Shown here one piece after another: positions 60,302 through 64,000 of a stretch of DNA of 64,000 bases (positions within the stretch are counted from its first letter, which is position 1; each line of letters opens with the position of its first letter). The position numbers were made by a program, and so were the translations under genes. Under the pieces are notes generated by a model. It saw nothing but the letters and a program-made list of their open reading frames with translations, had not been told where the DNA came from and did not search any database. Source of the DNA: DASQFI01 sp963780895 (lineage in GTDB: Bacteria; Acidobacteriota; Vicinamibacteria; Vicinamibacterales; SCN-69-37); assembly GCA_963780895.1 (NCBI GenBank), contig CAWAEG010000006.1:310001-374000 (forward strand), in the 5' to 3' direction.

Positions 60302-63067
60302 ATGACGCCTGAACGCTGGAGGCGTGTCACCGAAATCTTCCACGCGGCGGTCGCACGGACACCCGCGGCGCGGGCGGCATTTCTCGAGGAGTCGTGTCAC
60401 CAGGACATGTCGCTGCGCGCGGACGTCGCCGCGCTGCTGGCGGAGTACGAACGTCCCGCCTTCGACGATGAGCCGGCGTTCATCCGTCCCGAACCGCATT
60501 TCGATTCGGGCGTTTCACTCGGCCGCTTTCGACTGGACGGGCTCGTGGGCGCGGGCGGGATGGGCGAGGTCTATCGCGCGACGGACCGCCAGCTGCAGCG
60601 GACCGTCGCCATCAAGGTGCTACAGCCGGGGCACTCCGCCGATCCGGCTTTCAATCGGATTTCCGAGCGCGAAGCCCAGCTGCTCGCGTCGCTGAATCAT
60701 CCGAACATCGGCGCGATTCACGGTTTTGAAGAACTCGACGGAGTCCATGCGCTCGTCCTGGAGTTTGTCGAAGGATCGACGCTGGCCGAGCGACTCGAGG
60801 GCGGTCGCCTGCCTCTCGAGGACGCCCTCGGGATCGCGCGGCAGATCACGTTCGGGCTCGAAGCCGCGCACGAGAAGGACATCGTCCACCGCGATCTGAA
60901 GCCCGCGAACATCAAGATCACGCCCGACGGGGTCGTCAAGCTTCTCGATTTCGGCATCGCTAAAGGCGCGGGCGGTCGATCAGCGCCTGCAGCGGCTCCA
61001 TCGCGCGCGCCCACCACCGGCATCATCCTTGGGACCGCCGGCTACATCAGTCCCGAGCAGGCGCGGGGCCGCGGGGTCGATCGACGAACGGACATCTGGG
61101 CGTTCGGCTGCGTGCTCTTCGAGATGTTGACCGGACGCTCTCCGTTCGCGGCCGACACGACGCCGGACACCATCGCGCGGGTCCTCGAGCACGATCCGCC
61201 GTGGCACATGCTGCCCGCCGACGTGCCCGAGGTCATTCAGAAGCTGCTGCGGCGATGTTTGCAGAAGGACGCGAATGCGCGCCCGAACGACATCGCGGAC
61301 GCGCGTCTCGCGATCGCCGACGCGATGGCGCTGCCGAAGCGCCGAGCGCCAGGCGTCCCGTTGATGACACCGGTGCGATGGCTGGCGCTGGGACTCGGAC
61401 TCGCGGCGGTCGCGGCTGTCGTCATGCTGGTGTCGCCATGGGGACGCACCGCGGCGGGACTGCCGGTCGAGCTCGGCGTCACCTTGCCCGAAAACGTCGT
61501 GGCCGCGACGGGAGTGGCGGTTTCGCCGGACGGCCGCCGTATCGCCGCCGGTGTCGTCGGCGGGCCGGGCCAGATCTGGATCCATTCACTCGACACGGGC
61601 AGCACGCAGCCGGTCCCGCGAACCGAGGGCGGCACCCATCCCTTCTGGTCGCCCGATTCCCGGCGGCTCGCGTTTTTTCAAGGTGGAGTGCTGAGGGCCC
61701 TGACGCTCGCGGACGGAGCGATGGTCGATCTCTGCCAGGTGAAGAACGATACGGCCGGCGGCACGTGGACCGCCGACGGCCGTATCGTCATCGCGCAGGG
61801 CGGCCAGCTGTTTGCGGTTCCCGCGACTGGCGGTGAGCCGAACCTGCTGAAACAACTCCGGTTCGACGGGTTCGCCATGTTCCCCCAGATGCACCCGGAC
61901 GGGCGGCAGCTGCTGTTCTTCACGCGCGATCGCGGAACTGGCTGGGCGACCGTCGCCGCGCTCGATTCGGGACAATCGCGGCGGCTGGTCGAGACTGGCG
62001 GCGCGCCAGTGTTCGCCGGACGCGACCGCCTCCTGTACGTCCGCGGCGCGTCGATCGTCGCGCAGGGCTTCGACCCGAGCGGGCTCGCGCTCGACGGCGA
62101 GCCACGAGTCGTCGGAACCGCGGTGGGACCGGGCGCATTGACGGAGAGCGCCGCGCTCGCGACTGTCTCTGTTTCGCCGACCGGCGTGCTGGCGTTCATC
62201 ACCCCACGCGGCGGCCGTCCAGGCCGGCTGACGTGGTTCGATCGCTCGGGACGCGCCGAGGGATCGATCAAGTCCATCGACGGCGAGTACCTCAACCCCG
62301 CGATTTCTCCGAATGCGGATCTTGTGGCGGCCAACCGGATGGACCCGCAGACGGGGAACTGGGACATCTGGGTCATCGACGCGAACGGCGTAGAAACGAA
62401 GCTCACGTCCGACAGCGCCGTCGAGTCCGATCCCATCTGGTCACCGGACGGAAGGGACATCGTGTTCACGTCCGGGATCGGCGGACAGCTCGGTTTGTAC
62501 CGGCTGCCCATCGACGGATCCGGGCCGGTCGAGACGCTGCACGTCGTCAAAGGCGCCGGCACCCTTGCCGCGGCCGGATGGACGCGTGACGAAAAATCGA
62601 TCCTCTTCTCCGTGGCGGGCCCGGATCCGGGGTCCATCTGGACGCTGCCGCTCACGGGCGACCGGAGGCCCACGCGGCTGTTGGCGGGACACAGTCCGCG
62701 CCTGTCACCGGACGGACAATGGCTGGCCTATGTGTCCGGCGACACCGGCGCGTTCGAGATCCATGTTCAACGGTTTCCGAAGCCGGGGTCGAAGCACCGC
62801 ATCTCCGAGGGAAGAGGCGTGCACCCGCGATGGATCAGCGACGGCCGCGAGCTGGTCTACTGGGCGAGGCCCGGCGGCCTCAACGTCGTCAACATCATCG
62901 ACGGCGCCGCGGTGGGGGACACGCGGACCGTCGTGCATGCGCCGGTGCTCGGTCTCATCGACGGCCGCACGCATTTCGATGCGTCGCGCGATGGCAAACG
63001 GTTCCTCGTTCGGCAGCCTGCGGGCCGGGCCGGGCCCGCAATCAAGGTCGTCCGAAACTGGAAATGA
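60302..63067 (+). CDS. Ser/Thr protein kinase with N-terminal helical domain and TolB-like propeller
   Basis: 921 residues. The first 60 residues (ERWRRVTEIFHAAVARTPAARAAFLEESC) are a helical domain often found ahead of such kinases in this phylum. The kinase has GAGGMGEVYRA, K105 in VAIKV, HRDLKPAN from 196, DFG at 216-218 and SPEQARG, so it should be active. A transmembrane helix lies near 360-380 (WLALGLGLAAVAAVVMLV). The rest is a TolB-like propeller with VSPDGRRIAAG, WSPDSRRLAFF, WSPDGRDIVFT and LSPDGQWLAYVSGD blades. It has the same plan as the kinase at 17759 but not a recent duplicate. Its stop codon lies within the downstream hairpin. Confidence 0.87.
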   Translation: MTPERWRRVTEIFHAAVARTPAARAAFLEESCHQDMSLRADVAALLAEYERPAFDDEPAFIRPEPHFDSGVSLGRFRLDGLVGAGGMGEVYRATDRQLQRTVAIKVLQPGHSADPAFNRISEREAQLLASLNHPNIGAIHGFEELDGVHALVLEFVEGSTLAERLEGGRLPLEDALGIARQITFGLEAAHEKDIVHRDLKPANIKITPDGVVKLLDFGIAKGAGGRSAPAAAPSRAPTTGIILGTAGYISPEQARGRGVDRRTDIWAFGCVLFEMLTGRSPFAADTTPDTIARVLEHDPPWHMLPADVPEVIQKLLRRCLQKDANARPNDIADARLAIADAMALPKRRAPGVPLMTPVRWLALGLGLAAVAAVVMLVSPWGRTAAGLPVELGVTLPENVVAATGVAVSPDGRRIAAGVVGGPGQIWIHSLDTGSTQPVPRTEGGTHPFWSPDSRRLAFFQGGVLRALTLADGAMVDLCQVKNDTAGGTWTADGRIVIAQGGQLFAVPATGGEPNLLKQLRFDGFAMFPQMHPDGRQLLFFTRDRGTGWATVAALDSGQSRRLVETGGAPVFAGRDRLLYVRGASIVAQGFDPSGLALDGEPRVVGTAVGPGALTESAALATVSVSPTGVLAFITPRGGRPGRLTWFDRSGRAEGSIKSIDGEYLNPAISPNADLVAANRMDPQTGNWDIWVIDANGVETKLTSDSAVESDPIWSPDGRDIVFTSGIGGQLGLYRLPIDGSGPVETLHVVKGAGTLAAAGWTRDEKSILFSVAGPDPGSIWTLPLTGDRRPTRLLAGHSPRLSPDGQWLAYVSGDTGAFEIHVQRFPKPGSKHRISEGRGVHPRWISDGRELVYWARPGGLNVVNIIDGAAVGDTRTVVHAPVLGLIDGRTHFDASRDGKRFLVRQPAGRAGPAIKVVRNWK

Positions 63068-63115
63068 CCTCTGAGGTCATTTTACGGAAAACGTAAAATG
63101 ACCTCAGAGGTCTTT
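63063..63115. terminator. 24-bp stem terminator holding both flanking stop codons
   Basis: A 24-base arm at 63063-63086 (AATGACCTCTGAGGTCATTT then TACG) pairs with 63092-63115 with one mismatch around a five-base loop. The kinase stop (63065-63067, plus strand) and the ThDP-enzyme stop (63104-63106, minus strand) both fall inside the arms. Each arm is itself a short palindrome. It shares its core with the element at 7732-7781. Confidence 0.7.
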
Positions 63116-64000
63116 GTAATACTCCGCCGGATCTACCACCGCGTCGATCACCGCGGGCCGATCCACTCTCAACGCGTCACGCACGGCGGCGTCGAGCTCA
63201 TCCATCGTCTCGACACGCCGCGCCCACGCGCCGAGACCGGCTGACGCGGCGGCAAAGTCCACCGACCCGTAGCGCACGCCGAGCGTCGGATACCTGCGCC
63301 GCTGCTGCGACGCGTCGATGAGGCTCAGGCTGCTGTCGTTGTAGATGACGGTGACGAAGTGCAGCCGCTCCCGGATGCACGTCTCGATTTCGCCGAGCGT
63401 CATCCCGAACCCGCCGTCGCCGATGGTGCAGAGGACCGGCCGGTCCGGGAACTGGAGGCGCGCCGCCATCGCGCCCGGGAAGCTGTAGCTCATCGCCGAC
63501 AGGCCGTTCGACTCGAAGAACGCGAGTGGCTCGTACGCGGTCCACGCCTGCGACGTGATCATCTTCACCGACCCGACGTCGGTGACGATGATGGTGTCGC
63601 GTGGAAACAGCTCGCGGAGCCGAAGCGTCAGCTCGTAGCCCGACAGGCCGTTTGGCCTCGCCTTCGGGCGGAGAGCGGCGTCGAGGCCGCTGCGAAAACG
63701 CGCGCGGTCGTCCGGGGTCCATTCGAAGGGGCCGAGTCCCGCGCCGACCAGCTCGGCGAGGATCTCGCGAACGTCGCCCACGGCCTCGGCGATCGGCCGG
63801 AAGTCGCGATGCCGGATCGACACGGGCCCGATCGAGACGATGCGCATCGAATGGTGCCAGACTTTGTCCGATTCGACCGGCTCGAACCCGACGCCGACGA
63901 GGAGGTCTGCCCGGTTGAAGCACTCGAGCACGACCGCGTCCGCGGAGACACCGCCGCAGACCCCGTAGAACAGCGGATGGTCCTCAGGCAACATGCCCTT
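63104..64000 (-). CDS. ThDP-dependent 2-oxoacid enzyme, C-terminal part (cut by window edge)
   Basis: The minus-strand frame is open from the stop at 63104 to the window edge and encodes the middle and ThDP domains of an acetolactate synthase/decarboxylase-like protein: LLVGVGFEP, DTIIVTDVGSVKM, a GDGGFGM motif and VIYNDSSLSLIDASQQRR. The N-terminal domain with the catalytic glutamate is outside the window. The same motifs and order occur in the enzyme at 402, so the two are paralogues of one subfamily. The ATG near 63994 is internal. Substrate is unknown. Confidence 0.87.
   Translation of the reverse strand, partial: KGMLPEDHPLFYGVCGGVSADAVVLECFNRADLLVGVGFEPVESDKVWHHSMRIVSIGPVSIRHRDFRPIAEAVGDVREILAELVGAGLGPFEWTPDDRARFRSGLDAALRPKARPNGLSGYELTLRLRELFPRDTIIVTDVGSVKMITSQAWTAYEPLAFFESNGLSAMSYSFPGAMAARLQFPDRPVLCTIGDGGFGMTLGEIETCIRERLHFVTVIYNDSSLSLIDASQQRRRYPTLGVRYGSVDFAAASAGLGAWARRVETMDELDAAVRDALRVDRPAVIDAVVDPAEYYKDL

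Noticed and set aside
1..64000. tRNA, rRNA or riboswitch genes
   Set aside because: I looked in the larger gaps and saw no cloverleaf, CCA end or known aptamer core; a covariance-model scan would be needed to exclude small RNAs.

Overview
The window is about 64 kb of GC-rich, gene-dense chromosome. Its gene content points to an acidobacterium, probably of the Vicinamibacteria type. The evidence is several MacB/FtsX-like orphan permeases of the ADOP kind, two of them directly behind a PadR regulator; two Ser/Thr kinases with TolB-like propeller tails; DUF4159, DUF1028 and BACON-domain proteins; and many secreted peptidases and amidohydrolases. This assignment is inferred from gene content; there is no rRNA or other phylogenetic marker. 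I found no tRNA, rRNA, CRISPR array, transposase, integrase or phage gene.

Layout. 1-7.0 kb: a catabolic cluster of acyl-CoA dehydrogenase (cut by the window edge), a ThDP-dependent 2-oxoacid enzyme, two aldehyde dehydrogenases, a YihU-like beta-hydroxyacid dehydrogenase and a CitE-like lyase. A second ThDP enzyme runs off the far end. 7.2-12.4 kb: a glycine-zipper protein, a PadR/ADOP pair and a YtcJ-like amidohydrolase. 12.5-21.4 kb: a membrane-fused spermidine-synthase-like protein, a GT39-like protein (frame broken), DUF4159, a kinase and a GT2 glycosyltransferase. 21.4-27.9 kb: a helix-turn-helix protein with two ClpX-type zinc fingers, divergent from an ADOP permease across a 44-bp palindrome, then an AraC-type regulator, a bactofilin, a methyltransferase and a secreted metallopeptidase. 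28-43.7 kb: mostly exported hydrolases and oxidoreductases, including two paralogous PQQ-type sugar dehydrogenases with BACON domains that enclose an esterase/glycerate kinase pair, a small stress cluster (Kbp-like, DUF937, GlsB-like), and gamma-glutamyltransferase coupled to an M24 peptidase. 43.7-56.4 kb: one closely packed minus-strand run of TonB receptor, TPR, LytS, LytR, secreted protein, TPR, VWFA, hypothetical, PadR, decayed ADOP, decayed PadR and ADOP. 56.6-64 kb: S9 peptidase, YCII-like protein, cupin, a second kinase and the ThDP enzyme.

Two features cut across these regions. First, intergenic spaces are rich in long imperfect palindromes in several recurring families; some place the stop codons of flanking genes inside their stems. 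Second, at least ten reading-frame breaks are visible. Most behave as one extra base, and they cluster at 45.7-49.8 kb, where two larger deletions are also inferred. Genuine decay and insertion-type sequencing error cannot be separated from the sequence alone.
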